From Polaribacter reichenbachii (GTDB taxonomy: Bacteria > Bacteroidota > Bacteroidia > Flavobacteriales > Flavobacteriaceae): DNA of 64,000 nt. Location: the NCBI RefSeq assembly GCF_001975665.1, contig NZ_CP019419.1:62001-126000 (forward strand), read 5' to 3'. A program made the translations under genes and the position numbers. Each line of letters opens with the position of its first letter. Positions within the stretch are counted from its first letter, which is position 1. Positions 47,579 through 57,091 of this stretch are shown piece by piece. The notes below the pieces were generated by a model that was not told where the DNA came from, ran no database searches, and was given only the letters and a program-made list of their open reading frames with translations.

Positions 47579-49120
47579 ATGAAAAAAATATTTTTAACAA
47601 TTATTGTAGTTCTTTTCTTCGGAGTTTTCTCTTGTAGTGATGAATTTACAGAAAATCCAAGACTAAATGTTCAAGATTTAGAAACATTTTTTCTTGAAGA
47701 AGAAAATGTAGAATCTGCCATAATAGGTATTTACGATTTAATGCAATTTAACTATGGTAGAGATTGGCACAGTGTCTTTTTAGTAAAACTATTACCTGGT
47801 GATGATGCTAATGCTGCTGGGGGTAACTCAGAAGATCAAGCTCAATTACAAGATATTGACGATTACGCAAATGTATCATCATCAAATGTTTCTATTGCTA
47901 GTGTTTGGGATCTATTTTACAGAACCATATCTTTATCTAATTTAGTAATAGAAAATATTAAAGATACTAACCTGAGTAATAAAGACAGAGCTTTAGCTGA
48001 AGCCAAATTTATGAGAGCTTGGTCTTATTTCGAGTTAACAACTATGTTTGGCGATATTCCTTTACGTTTAACTGTACCTACAAGTGCAGAAGAATTTGGA
48101 ATTGCAAAATCTTCTAGAGCAGATGTTTATGCTCAAATACAATTAGATCTAACAGACGCAATTGCTTCATTACCAGAAAAAGGAGCCTTAGCAGATAATT
48201 TTCGAGTTTCTAAAGGTGCAGCACAAGCTTTAATGGGTAAAGTATTGGTTTTTCAAGAAAAATATTCTGAAGCAATCCCATATTTTCAAACTGTAATCAG
48301 CAATACTGCTCACGATTTAGAAGCAAATCCTGCAGATGTTTGGGGCATAAATAACGAATTCGGCATCGAATCTTTATTCGAAATTGGTTATGTATCTACA
48401 ACTGCTAGAGATTGGGGAAATCTTGCTTGGGGTGGTAGAAACGAAAGTAATTTACATATACAGTTAATGGGACCTAGAGGAGATGGTATTTTCGATCTTA
48501 CTGGTACAGGGTTAATTAATGGATGGGGTTTTAATTTACCAACTAGTAAGTTAGTAACCGCTTTTGAAACTGCTGGTGATGTAGATCGAAAAGCAGCAAC
48601 CTTAATAACAGAAGCAGAATTAATTGCTGCTGGTGGTGGCGTAGATCCATCAGCGGCTTCTGGTGGTGTTATTTGGGATTACGAAGGGGCTATAAGAATT
48701 AAATACGCTACAAACCCAGACGACTCAAGCGATGATGGAGTTAAAGAATTAAATTACAGTACAAATTTTAGACTGTTTAGATACGCAGAAGTGCTATTAT
48801 TAGCTGCAGAGGCTTATAATAAAGCTGGCCAAGATGATGCAGCAAGAACCGAATTAAATAAAATTAGAAACAGAGCTGGCTTAGCAGATATTGATGCTTC
48901 AACTTCTGGAAACGCTTTATTCGAAGCTATTGTAAACGAAAAATTCTTAGAATTAGCGCACGAAGGGCAACGTTTTTGGGATTTAGTACGTTGGGGAAAA
49001 GCTAGTACAGAATTAGCAGGTACTAATTACTCTTCTACAAACGATTTGTTTCCAATTCCGATTACTGAAATTGATAAAAATAGTGAGTTAACTATTGCTG
49101 ATCAAAACCCTGGATATTAA
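47579..49120 (+). CDS. SusD-family glycan-binding lipoprotein (second pair)
   Basis: The 513-residue protein has a lipobox at Cys19 (VFSC). The SusD layout is clear: FMRAWSYFELTTMFGDIPLR in the helical part, EVLLLAAEAYNKAGQDDA, LELAHEGQRFWDLVRWGK and a terminal LFPIPITEI box. It is the partner of the SusC encoded just upstream. A strong terminator follows. Confidence 0.95.
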   Translation: MKKIFLTIIVVLFFGVFSCSDEFTENPRLNVQDLETFFLEEENVESAIIGIYDLMQFNYGRDWHSVFLVKLLPGDDANAAGGNSEDQAQLQDIDDYANVSSSNVSIASVWDLFYRTISLSNLVIENIKDTNLSNKDRALAEAKFMRAWSYFELTTMFGDIPLRLTVPTSAEEFGIAKSSRADVYAQIQLDLTDAIASLPEKGALADNFRVSKGAAQALMGKVLVFQEKYSEAIPYFQTVISNTAHDLEANPADVWGINNEFGIESLFEIGYVSTTARDWGNLAWGGRNESNLHIQLMGPRGDGIFDLTGTGLINGWGFNLPTSKLVTAFETAGDVDRKAATLITEAELIAAGGGVDPSAASGGVIWDYEGAIRIKYATNPDDSSDDGVKELNYSTNFRLFRYAEVLLLAAEAYNKAGQDDAARTELNKIRNRAGLADIDASTSGNALFEAIVNEKFLELAHEGQRFWDLVRWGKASTELAGTNYSSTNDLFPIPITEIDKNSELTIADQNPGY

Positions 49121-49143
49121 TATTTTTATTTGATTTATAAGAG

Positions 49144-49190
49144 AATAAAGCAGTATGGAACATTATTTTCATACTGCTTTATTTATTTTT
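49144..49190 (+). terminator. Rho-independent terminator after the second susD
   Basis: A perfect 14-bp stem (49144-49157 with 49170-49183; core AAAGCAGTATG) encloses a 12-base loop and is followed by TATTTTT. It separates the SusCD pair from the ASPIC/UnbV lipoprotein gene. Confidence 0.8.
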
Positions 49191-49207
49191 ACGAAATAAG
49201 TATTGCC

Positions 49208-52200
49208 ATGTATAAATCTCTCATCTTACTTTTAGTCTTTTTTGTTCTTTTTAGTTGCACAACTAAAGAACAATCAGAAAATACAACAACCTTATTTTCT
49301 AAACTTTTATCAGAAAAATCGAATGTTAATTTTAGCAATAATTTAAAAGAAACAGAGACTTTAAATTATTTTAAATACACTTCTATTTATATGGGTGGTG
49401 GCGTTTCTGTAGGTGATATTAATAATGATGGATTAATAGATATTTTTTTTACAGGCAATCAAGTTAGTAATAAATTATACTTAAATAAAGGGAATTTACA
49501 ATTCGAAGATATTACAGAAAAAGCAAATATTCCTGGTGATGATCGATGGTACACAGGTGCAACTATGGCAGATGTTAATAACGATGGTTATTTAGATATT
49601 TATTGCGCTGTTGCTGGTAAAAATGGTATTAAAAACAATCAACTTTATATTAATAATAAAGACAATACTTTTACAGAAAAAGCAAAGGAATATCAAATAG
49701 ATAATGCTGCCAATTCAGTACAAGCTACTTTTTTTGATTATGATAATGATGGCGATTTAGACCTTTATGTTGCAAATTACCCAATTGCTCATCCATCAAC
49801 ATCAAATATGATTTACAAAAACAGAATGCAAAATGTTTCTGATAATGAAACAGATAAATTGTATAGAAATGATGGTACATTTTTTACGGATGTAACAGAA
49901 AGTGCTGGTGTTAAAAACTATAGTTTTTCTTTAGGCATTACTGCTTCTGATATTAATAATGATGGTTGGCAAGATCTATATGTTTCTAATGATTACAGCA
50001 TTCCAGATTTTTTATACATCAACAACCAAGATGGTACTTTTAAAGAAGTTGTAAAAAAAGCAACTTCTCAAACTTCTTTTTACGGAATGGGAATAGACAT
50101 TTCTGACATTAATAATGATGGTTTTTTAGATGTTTTTCAAGTAGATATGGAATCTAACAACAACCGTCGTCAAAAAGCAAATATGGCAAGTATGAATCCT
50201 AAATTGTTTTTTGAGACTGTTTTTTATGGTTTTCATTACCAATACATGCACAACTCTTTACAACTAAATTCAGGTTTAATAAAAGATGGAATTCCTAAAT
50301 TTTCTAACATTTCTAGACTAACAGGTATGTCTTCTACAGATTGGAGTTGGGGACCTCTTTTTGCTGATTTTGATAATGATAGCTTTAAAGATTTATACGT
50401 TACAAACGGTACAAGAAGAGAAGTAAACAACAAAGATTTTTTTAAAAAAATAGATAAAAAAGAATATGATAAATATTCGTTATTAGAAAAAACAAAAATG
50501 ATTCCTAGTGAAAAAATAGACAATTTTATGTTTAAAAACTTAGGTAATTTAAACTTTGATAATGTTGGCAAAAAATGGGGGTTAGAACACAAAGGTTTTT
50601 CTAACGGAGCTGCTTATGCTGATTTAGATAATGATGGCGATTTAGAAATTATTGTAAATAATATTGATGAAAAAGCAACTATTTTTAAGAATAACAGCTC
50701 AGAAAACAACACCTATTTAAAAATACGATTTAAAGGTGATATTAAAAATAAATTTGGATTGGGAAACAGAGTTTATGCATTTGTAAATAACAAAAAACAA
50801 ATGCAAGAGCTCACATTAACAAGAGGTTTTCAATCTTCTGTTGCACCAGAACTTCATTTTGGATTTGATAAAGAAAAGAGAATTGATAGTTTGCAAATTA
50901 TTTGGCAAACAGGAAAAACCGAAACTTTAAAAGACATTGCTACCAATCAACTTTTAACCATTAATTATGCTGATGCCTTAGCAAATTCATCAAAAAAAGA
51001 AATCAAAAAAAATAAGGTTTTATTTACAGAAGCTACCAATTTACCAAAACCAAAACATAAAGAAAACGACTTTAACGATTTTGATAAACAGGTTTTATTA
51101 CCTCACAAAATGTCTACTTTAGGGCCTACGCTATCTGTTGCTGATGTAAATAATGATGGTTTGGAGGATTATTTTATTGGAGGATCTTTTGGTGTTCCTG
51201 CACAATTATATCTGCAAAAAAACGGCGATTTTATAAAAACTAAAATTCCGGCTATAGAAAAAGATAAATTATCAGAAGATTTGGGTTCCTTATTTTTTGA
51301 TGCTGATGCTGATGGAGATCAAGATTTATATGTGGTGAGCGGAGGTTATGAATTTGCTCAGAATTCATCGATGTTGCAAGATAGATTTTACGAAAATGAT
51401 GGAAAAGGTAATTTTAAAAAAGCAATAAATGCATTACCAAAACTTACAGAAAGCGGATCTAAAGCCTATCAACTAGATTATAATAAAGATAGTAAACAAG
51501 ATATTTTAGTTTTAGGCAGGCAAATTCCTGGCAAATATCCGCTTGCGGCAAACAGCTATTTATTAGAAAATAATTCTACACAAAAAAACATAAAATTTGA
51601 AAAAACCTCAACTACACTTTTTACTGATTTAGGAATGGCCACAAGTGCAGTAATCACAGATTTTAATAATGATTCTTGGCAAGATATTATTATTGTTGGT
51701 GAGTGGATGTCAATCAAAATTTTTAAAAATAATAAAGGAATTTTTGAAGATGTTTCAGAAAAAATGGGAATCACAAAAGATGCCACTGGTTGGTGGTGGA
51801 GTATAAATCAAGGCGATTTTGACAATGATGGAGATGTGGATTATATACTGGGTAACAATGGTTTAAATTATAAATATAAAGCCACAGAAAATGAAACTTT
51901 TGATATTTATGTTAATGATTTCGACAAGAATAATAAAAATGATATTGTGTTAAGTTATTATAATGACGGCAAACAATATCCACTTCGTGGAAGACAATGT
52001 TCATCAGATCAAATACCAGGTATCAAAAATAAATTTAAGAATTATGACGAATTTTCTACTGCTACTTTAATTGATGTATACGGTAAAAATAATTTAGAAA
52101 ACGCTTTACATTATCAAGTAAAATCTTTTGCCAGTATTTACTTAGAAAATAAAGGAGATTCTTTTAAAATTCATCAACTACCAGTTGAAGCACAATTTTC

Positions 52201-52492
52201 TAGCATTCAAAAAATATTGGTGAATGATTATGATAAAGATGGTAATTTAGATGCTTTAATTGCAGGAAACCTACATAATTCTGAAGTAGAAACGCCAAGA
52301 AACGATGCTAGTTACGGTTTATTTTTAAAAGGAAATGGTAAAGGAATTTTTAAAGCAACATCGGTTTTAGAAAGTGGTTTTTATACTTCTGGTGATGTAA
52401 AAGAAATGTCTGAAATAACAATAAATAATAAAAAACACATCATCGTTGGTAAAAATAATGATGAAATACAATATTTAAAAATCAATAATTAA
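49208..52492 (+). CDS. FG-GAP/VCBS-repeat lipoprotein with ASPIC/UnbV domain (CRTAC1-like)
   Basis: The start is the ATG at 49208, which opens a lipoprotein signal (MYKSLILLLVFFVLFSC, Cys17); the frame runs back to a TTG inside the terminator, which I reject. The 1094-residue protein has many calcium-binding beta-propeller repeats of the type DINNDGxxDI in two blocks (about 50-460 and 640-1090). Between them lies an ASPIC/UnbV domain (about 490-595; FGLGNRV, SLQIIWQTGK). No enzyme motif is seen. Such proteins recur next to SusCD genes in marine Flavobacteriia, where they are suspected to bind glycans or assist the pair; the function is not established. The terminator before it suggests at least partly separate expression. 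Confidence 0.85.
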   Translation: MYKSLILLLVFFVLFSCTTKEQSENTTTLFSKLLSEKSNVNFSNNLKETETLNYFKYTSIYMGGGVSVGDINNDGLIDIFFTGNQVSNKLYLNKGNLQFEDITEKANIPGDDRWYTGATMADVNNDGYLDIYCAVAGKNGIKNNQLYINNKDNTFTEKAKEYQIDNAANSVQATFFDYDNDGDLDLYVANYPIAHPSTSNMIYKNRMQNVSDNETDKLYRNDGTFFTDVTESAGVKNYSFSLGITASDINNDGWQDLYVSNDYSIPDFLYINNQDGTFKEVVKKATSQTSFYGMGIDISDINNDGFLDVFQVDMESNNNRRQKANMASMNPKLFFETVFYGFHYQYMHNSLQLNSGLIKDGIPKFSNISRLTGMSSTDWSWGPLFADFDNDSFKDLYVTNGTRREVNNKDFFKKIDKKEYDKYSLLEKTKMIPSEKIDNFMFKNLGNLNFDNVGKKWGLEHKGFSNGAAYADLDNDGDLEIIVNNIDEKATIFKNNSSENNTYLKIRFKGDIKNKFGLGNRVYAFVNNKKQMQELTLTRGFQSSVAPELHFGFDKEKRIDSLQIIWQTGKTETLKDIATNQLLTINYADALANSSKKEIKKNKVLFTEATNLPKPKHKENDFNDFDKQVLLPHKMSTLGPTLSVADVNNDGLEDYFIGGSFGVPAQLYLQKNGDFIKTKIPAIEKDKLSEDLGSLFFDADADGDQDLYVVSGGYEFAQNSSMLQDRFYENDGKGNFKKAINALPKLTESGSKAYQLDYNKDSKQDILVLGRQIPGKYPLAANSYLLENNSTQKNIKFEKTSTTLFTDLGMATSAVITDFNNDSWQDIIIVGEWMSIKIFKNNKGIFEDVSEKMGITKDATGWWWSINQGDFDNDGDVDYILGNNGLNYKYKATENETFDIYVNDFDKNNKNDIVLSYYNDGKQYPLRGRQCSSDQIPGIKNKFKNYDEFSTATLIDVYGKNNLENALHYQVKSFASIYLENKGDSFKIHQLPVEAQFSSIQKILVNDYDKDGNLDALIAGNLHNSEVETPRNDASYGLFLKGNGKGIFKATSVLESGFYTSGDVKEMSEITINNKKHIIVGKNNDEIQYLKINN

Positions 52493-53829
52493 AATATTAA
52501 TGATAAAATCATAACACTGGTAAAACCAACAAGCGAAAGTAAAATGGTCATTACAGACCAACTTTTAAACGTTTGTTTTTCATCAATATGTAAATATTTA
52601 CTGACCAACCAAAAACCACTATCATTAACGTGAGACATTATGGATGCACCAGCTGCAATGGCAATTACCATAAGTGCTTTGTCTATTTCAGAAATAGAAT
52701 CCGCTAAAAGTGGAGCTGTAATTCCAGCTGCTGTTATCATAGCAACTGTTGATGAACCTTGTAGAACACGAACTATTACAGCCGCTAAAAAAGCAAAAAA
52801 CAAAACGCTTATGCCTTTATCTGCAAAATAATTTGCTAACATTGCTCCTGTTCCTGTGTTGATTAACACTTGTTTAAAAACTCCACCAGCACCAGTTAAC
52901 AGAATAATGATACCAGCAGCTTCCATAGATTTTGTGGTAATTTTTAATAATGTTTCTTTATGATAACCTCTTTTAATCCCTAATAAATACCAAGCAATTA
53001 AATTGGCAATTATTAACGCAGAAAATGGATGTCCAATCATCTGTAACCAATTTTTGATGTTATTAGGAATAGTACCTTCTGCAAATAAAGGACTATTTAA
53101 AACGGTATTGCTAACTATTAACACAATTGGAATACCAATAATAGCAATTATTAAACCCACTGCAGGATAATCTTTAAACTGCTGATTTTTTTCTATGGAT
53201 GGTGCTTCTACAAATATTTTTTTAGCAATATATTTTGAAAATAATGGGCCACTAACAATTGCAGTAGGAATTCCAACAATAAATCCGAATAAAATAACCC
53301 ATCCCAAATCTGCTTTTAAAATATCTGCTACAGCAACTGGACCAGGAGTTGGAGGAATAAATGCATGCGTAATTGCCAAACCTGCTAATAGAGGAATAGC
53401 ATACAACAATAATGATTTTTTAGTTTTACGCTGTAAAGAATAAATCAATGGTACTAAAATGATAAAAGCAACATCAAAAAAAACAGGAATTGCCACAAAA
53501 AAACCAGTAATTACCAATGCCCAAGAAGCATTTTTCTCTCCAAATTTATGCAATAGATAATTAGCCAAAGCTTCTGCACCTCCAGAATGTTCTAAAATTG
53601 CACCAAACATTGCTCCCAAACCAACCACAGTTGCCACAAACCCCAAAGTATTACCCATACCATCTTTTATGGTATTAATAATTTCTAAAGGATGCATTCC
53701 AGAAAAAACACCTACAGCTATACTAGCAATTAATAAGGCTATAAAAGCAGGGATTTTTAATTTTAAAATAAGTACCAATAATATTACAATACCAAAAAAC
53801 ACAGAGGCAAGCAACCAAAAACCTAACAT
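52489..53829 (-). CDS. GntP-family gluconate:proton symporter
   Basis: The 446-residue protein is strongly hydrophobic with about 12-14 spans and carries GntP-family features (FIPPTPGPVAVADILKADLG, GSSTVAMITAAGITAP). GntP carriers import gluconate and related sugar acids with protons. It is the last gene of a four-gene minus-strand operon and follows the GH3 gene by 8 bases. Its last bases overlap the stop codon of the convergent lipoprotein gene by 4. Together with the lactonase two genes upstream it suggests uptake of an aldonic acid. Confidence 0.92.
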   Translation of the reverse strand: MLGFWLLASVFFGIVILLVLILKLKIPAFIALLIASIAVGVFSGMHPLEIINTIKDGMGNTLGFVATVVGLGAMFGAILEHSGGAEALANYLLHKFGEKNASWALVITGFFVAIPVFFDVAFIILVPLIYSLQRKTKKSLLLYAIPLLAGLAITHAFIPPTPGPVAVADILKADLGWVILFGFIVGIPTAIVSGPLFSKYIAKKIFVEAPSIEKNQQFKDYPAVGLIIAIIGIPIVLIVSNTVLNSPLFAEGTIPNNIKNWLQMIGHPFSALIIANLIAWYLLGIKRGYHKETLLKITTKSMEAAGIIILLTGAGGVFKQVLINTGTGAMLANYFADKGISVLFFAFLAAVIVRVLQGSSTVAMITAAGITAPLLADSISEIDKALMVIAIAAGASIMSHVNDSGFWLVSKYLHIDEKQTFKSWSVMTILLSLVGFTSVMILSLIF

Positions 53830-53837
53830 AAATACCT

Positions 53838-56093
53838 CTATTTTTTAAGAGAAAACGATGTTTTTAAACCTTCTGCTGAATTGGGACCAACCCAAAGGTT
53901 AAATTTACCTTCTTCTGCTGCTTTCACTAATTTATGATTGACAAACTCTAAATCTTTAGCTGAAATTTGAAAAGAAATTTCTTTAGTTTCTCCACTTTTT
54001 AAGAATACCTGTTGATACCTTTTTAACTCTTTTACGGGTCTTGTAATACTACCTACTACGTCTTGTATATATAATTGTACTGTTTCTTTTCCGGCAGTTT
54101 TACCTGTATTTGTAATAGATACTTTTACCTCTAAATTTTCACTAAAGTTAATTGTCTCTTTAGAGATTGAAATATCAGCATATTTAAAAGTTGTGTAAGA
54201 TAATCCATATCCAAAAGGAAAATGTGGAGTAAAACCAGCATCTAAATAATGAGAATCGTTACCTAAAGAACTTTGCCAAGCACCAATTGGTATTTTATCT
54301 ATAGATACAAAATTAACACTATCTGCAGGTCTACCTGTGTTTTTATGATTATAAAAATAAGGCAACTGTCCTGCTGTTTTTGGCCAAGAAACAGGCAATC
54401 TTCCTTCTGGGGATTCTATCCCATTAATAATTTCATACAAAGCTTCACCACCCATTGTTCCTGGGTGCCAAGACATAAGTACAGCATCAGTTTTATCAAT
54501 AATATTTGTAATTGTAATTGGCCTACCAGCCATAATTACTAAAACAATTGGTTTGCCTGTTTTGGCCAGTTCATTAATTAATGCTTCTTGTGCACCAGGC
54601 AAATCAATATTTGCTCTACTGTGTGCTTCTCCAGATAAAATGGCTTCTTCTCCTCCAAAAAATAAAATTACATCCGATTTTTTTGCAACATCAATTGCTT
54701 CTTTGAAACCTTTTTTAGATTTATCTCTACTATGCCCTAATCCTTTAGCAAACATAAAATTGGTACTTGCTTTTTGGTATGCGTGTAAAGGTGTATTTGT
54801 ATGCTCTTTTTCTCCGTCAAAAGCCCAAGTACCTAATTGTTCATGAGGTGCATTTGCTAAAGGTCCAATAATTGCCACTTTTGTTTTTTCTGAAAGTGGT
54901 AAAATTGATTGTTTATTTTTTAATAAAACAGTACTTTCAATCGCTGCTTTTTTGGCTTCTTTTAAATGATTTTCTGCATAAAAATTCCCTTTGTGTTCTT
55001 TATTTCTATACGGATTTTCAAATAAACCTAACCTAAATTTTATTCTTAAAATATTACGTACAAATTCGTTTAATTCTTCTATGGTTACTTTATTTTCTTT
55101 GATTAATTCTTTTAGATGGTTCTCATAAGCAGTACTTGTCATTTCCATATCTAATCCTGCTTTAGCAGCTAATTCTCCTGCGTGTTTTTCATCACTTGCA
55201 TAGCCATGATATACCATTTCTGTCACAGAATCCCAATCACTTACCACAAAACCATCAAACTGTAATTCACCTCTTAAAACGTCTTTTAATAAGAACTCAT
55301 TTCCTGTTGCTGGTACTCCATTTATTTCATTAAAAGAGCTCATAACTGTAGCAGAACCAGCATCTATAGCAGATTTAAAAGGTGGTAAATACACATTTCT
55401 TAACAATTGCTCGCTCATATCTACTGTGTTATAATCTCTACCTCCAATTGCTGCTCCATAAGCAATGTAGTGTTTTGCAGAAGCTGCCATTGAATAAGGA
55501 TTACTTAAATCATCACTTTGAAAACCTTTTACATAAGCTGCACCTAAAACGGTTGCTAAATACGGATCTTCTCCTGGAGATTCTGCAATTCTTCCCCACC
55601 TGCTGTCTCTGGCAATATCTAACATTGGCGCAAACGTCCATCTTATTCCATAAGCAGAAGCTTCAAAAGCGGCTATTTCAGAAGATTTTTCTACAATTTG
55701 AGCATCCCAAGTTGCTGCTAATCCCAATGGAATTGGAAACATTGTTTTAAAACCATGTATTACATCTCTACCAAAAATCAATGGAATTCCGTTCGGACTT
55801 TCTTCAACTGCAATTCTTTGTAATTCATCTACATAATCTAGATTCATAATATTTAAAAAAGCTCCCACATTTCCTTTTCTAACAGATTCTTTTAAATCTG
55901 TTGGCAAAGAAGTTGCTCTACTAGAAACGCCTCTTAAATTAGTTTGCCCTATTTTTTCTTCTAAAGTCATTTTTGCAAGTAAAGCTTCTATTTTAGCTTC
56001 ATGCGTTGTGTCTTTTACAAAAGATGATTTTTTATTTTCTTTACAGCTTAGAATTGTTAACAATAACAGTAATAATAGGAATACTTTTTTCAT
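53838..56093 (-). CDS. bglX: GH3-family beta-glucosidase lipoprotein, BglX type (second copy)
   Basis: The 751-residue protein has a lipobox at Cys17 (TILSC). IPLIFGRDVIHGFKT and KHYIAYGAA mark it as BglX-like, and the nucleophile is Asp286 (VVSDWDS). A C-terminal fibronectin III-like domain (about 650-751) is present. It is a paralogue of the GH3 at 30749-33049 but belongs to the lactonase/permease operon, 8 bases after the lactonase gene. It releases terminal sugars from beta-gluco-oligosaccharides, possibly those ending in a lactone or acid; that is inference. Confidence 0.93.
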   Translation of the reverse strand: MKKVFLLLLLLLTILSCKENKKSSFVKDTTHEAKIEALLAKMTLEEKIGQTNLRGVSSRATSLPTDLKESVRKGNVGAFLNIMNLDYVDELQRIAVEESPNGIPLIFGRDVIHGFKTMFPIPLGLAATWDAQIVEKSSEIAAFEASAYGIRWTFAPMLDIARDSRWGRIAESPGEDPYLATVLGAAYVKGFQSDDLSNPYSMAASAKHYIAYGAAIGGRDYNTVDMSEQLLRNVYLPPFKSAIDAGSATVMSSFNEINGVPATGNEFLLKDVLRGELQFDGFVVSDWDSVTEMVYHGYASDEKHAGELAAKAGLDMEMTSTAYENHLKELIKENKVTIEELNEFVRNILRIKFRLGLFENPYRNKEHKGNFYAENHLKEAKKAAIESTVLLKNKQSILPLSEKTKVAIIGPLANAPHEQLGTWAFDGEKEHTNTPLHAYQKASTNFMFAKGLGHSRDKSKKGFKEAIDVAKKSDVILFFGGEEAILSGEAHSRANIDLPGAQEALINELAKTGKPIVLVIMAGRPITITNIIDKTDAVLMSWHPGTMGGEALYEIINGIESPEGRLPVSWPKTAGQLPYFYNHKNTGRPADSVNFVSIDKIPIGAWQSSLGNDSHYLDAGFTPHFPFGYGLSYTTFKYADISISKETINFSENLEVKVSITNTGKTAGKETVQLYIQDVVGSITRPVKELKRYQQVFLKSGETKEISFQISAKDLEFVNHKLVKAAEEGKFNLWVGPNSAEGLKTSFSLKK

Positions 56094-56101
56094 AATATTA
56101 T

Positions 56102-57088
56102 TTATTTTGTTGGTTTGTTTTCTATATAAAAATTACTTTTTACACCTTTAACTCCGGATTTTACTTTAAAAATAGCGCCTGCTAAAGGATATTTTTCTAC
56201 TTCTTCTGCTGTCATATCTACACTTGCTGTGGTTATGTATAAAACATCTAAATCTTTACCACCAAAAGCACACGAAGTTACATTATGAGCTGGCACTTCG
56301 ATTTTAGAAATTACTTTGCCTGTTTTAGGATTAAAGCGAATAACTGCATTTCCATTCCACATACCCACCCAAAGCATATTTTCTTCATCAATGGTCATTC
56401 CATCAGGAAAACCTAACGATTCTGGAATTTGAACCACTACTCTTTCGTTTGCAATTTTTCCGGTTTTGTTATCATAATCATAGGCTTTAATAGTAGAAGT
56501 TGGAGTATCTATATAATACATTGTTTTTTTATCTGATGTCCAAACAATTCCGTTAGAAATGGTTACACTATCTACCTTTTTTTGAAGATTATTTTCTGAG
56601 GTAATTGTGTACAAATTAGCTTTACCCGTTAATTGTTGCATATGCATAGAACCTACCCAAAACCTTCCTGCAGGATCACATTTACCATCATTTAATCTAC
56701 TGCCTGGTAATTCTTTTTTCATGTCAGTAAACAAGGTACTTTCTCCAGATTCTAAATTCATTTTATGTACTCCATCTTCTAAAGCAACTAAAGCTTCTTT
56801 TTCTGTAAAAGGAACTACTGTTCCGATTCTAGATTTGGTTTCTAAAATTTTATTTTCTTTTGTTGATGGATTAAAAATATTTAATTGTTTGCCTTCTATA
56901 TCTACCCAATACAATTCTTGGGTTTTATAATTCCAGATGGCACCTTCGCCTAAACTTGCATTTATCTTATAGGCTAATTTTGCTGTTTTAATAGGGATTT
57001 TTGCCTCTTCTTTTTTACTTTCTTTTTTATTTGAATTACAAGCCATTATCAGAATTAAAAAAGTAACAATTGATATTTTTTTAAGCAT
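56102..57088 (-). CDS. SMP-30/gluconolactonase-type sugar lactonase lipoprotein
   Basis: The 328-residue protein has a lipobox at Cys17 (IMAC) and a six-bladed SMP-30 propeller. The metal-binding residues can be placed: Glu48 (LGEGAIW), Asn179 (ISNGIVW) and Asp229 (GFPDGMTID), with substrate-side Arg131 and Asn133 in SRLNDGK. The family opens sugar lactones to aldonic acids. As a lipoprotein it works outside the cytoplasm. The neighbours are an esterase (3 bases upstream), GH3 and a gluconate permease. Confidence 0.9.
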   Translation of the reverse strand: MLKKISIVTFLILIMACNSNKKESKKEEAKIPIKTAKLAYKINASLGEGAIWNYKTQELYWVDIEGKQLNIFNPSTKENKILETKSRIGTVVPFTEKEALVALEDGVHKMNLESGESTLFTDMKKELPGSRLNDGKCDPAGRFWVGSMHMQQLTGKANLYTITSENNLQKKVDSVTISNGIVWTSDKKTMYYIDTPTSTIKAYDYDNKTGKIANERVVVQIPESLGFPDGMTIDEENMLWVGMWNGNAVIRFNPKTGKVISKIEVPAHNVTSCAFGGKDLDVLYITTASVDMTAEEVEKYPLAGAIFKVKSGVKGVKSNFYIENKPTK

Positions 57089-57091
57089 AAA

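Noticed and set aside
55382..55750. Plus-strand open frame inside the GH3 gene
   Set aside because: Low-complexity, Leu/His-rich shadow frame opposite an obvious GH3 coding sequence.
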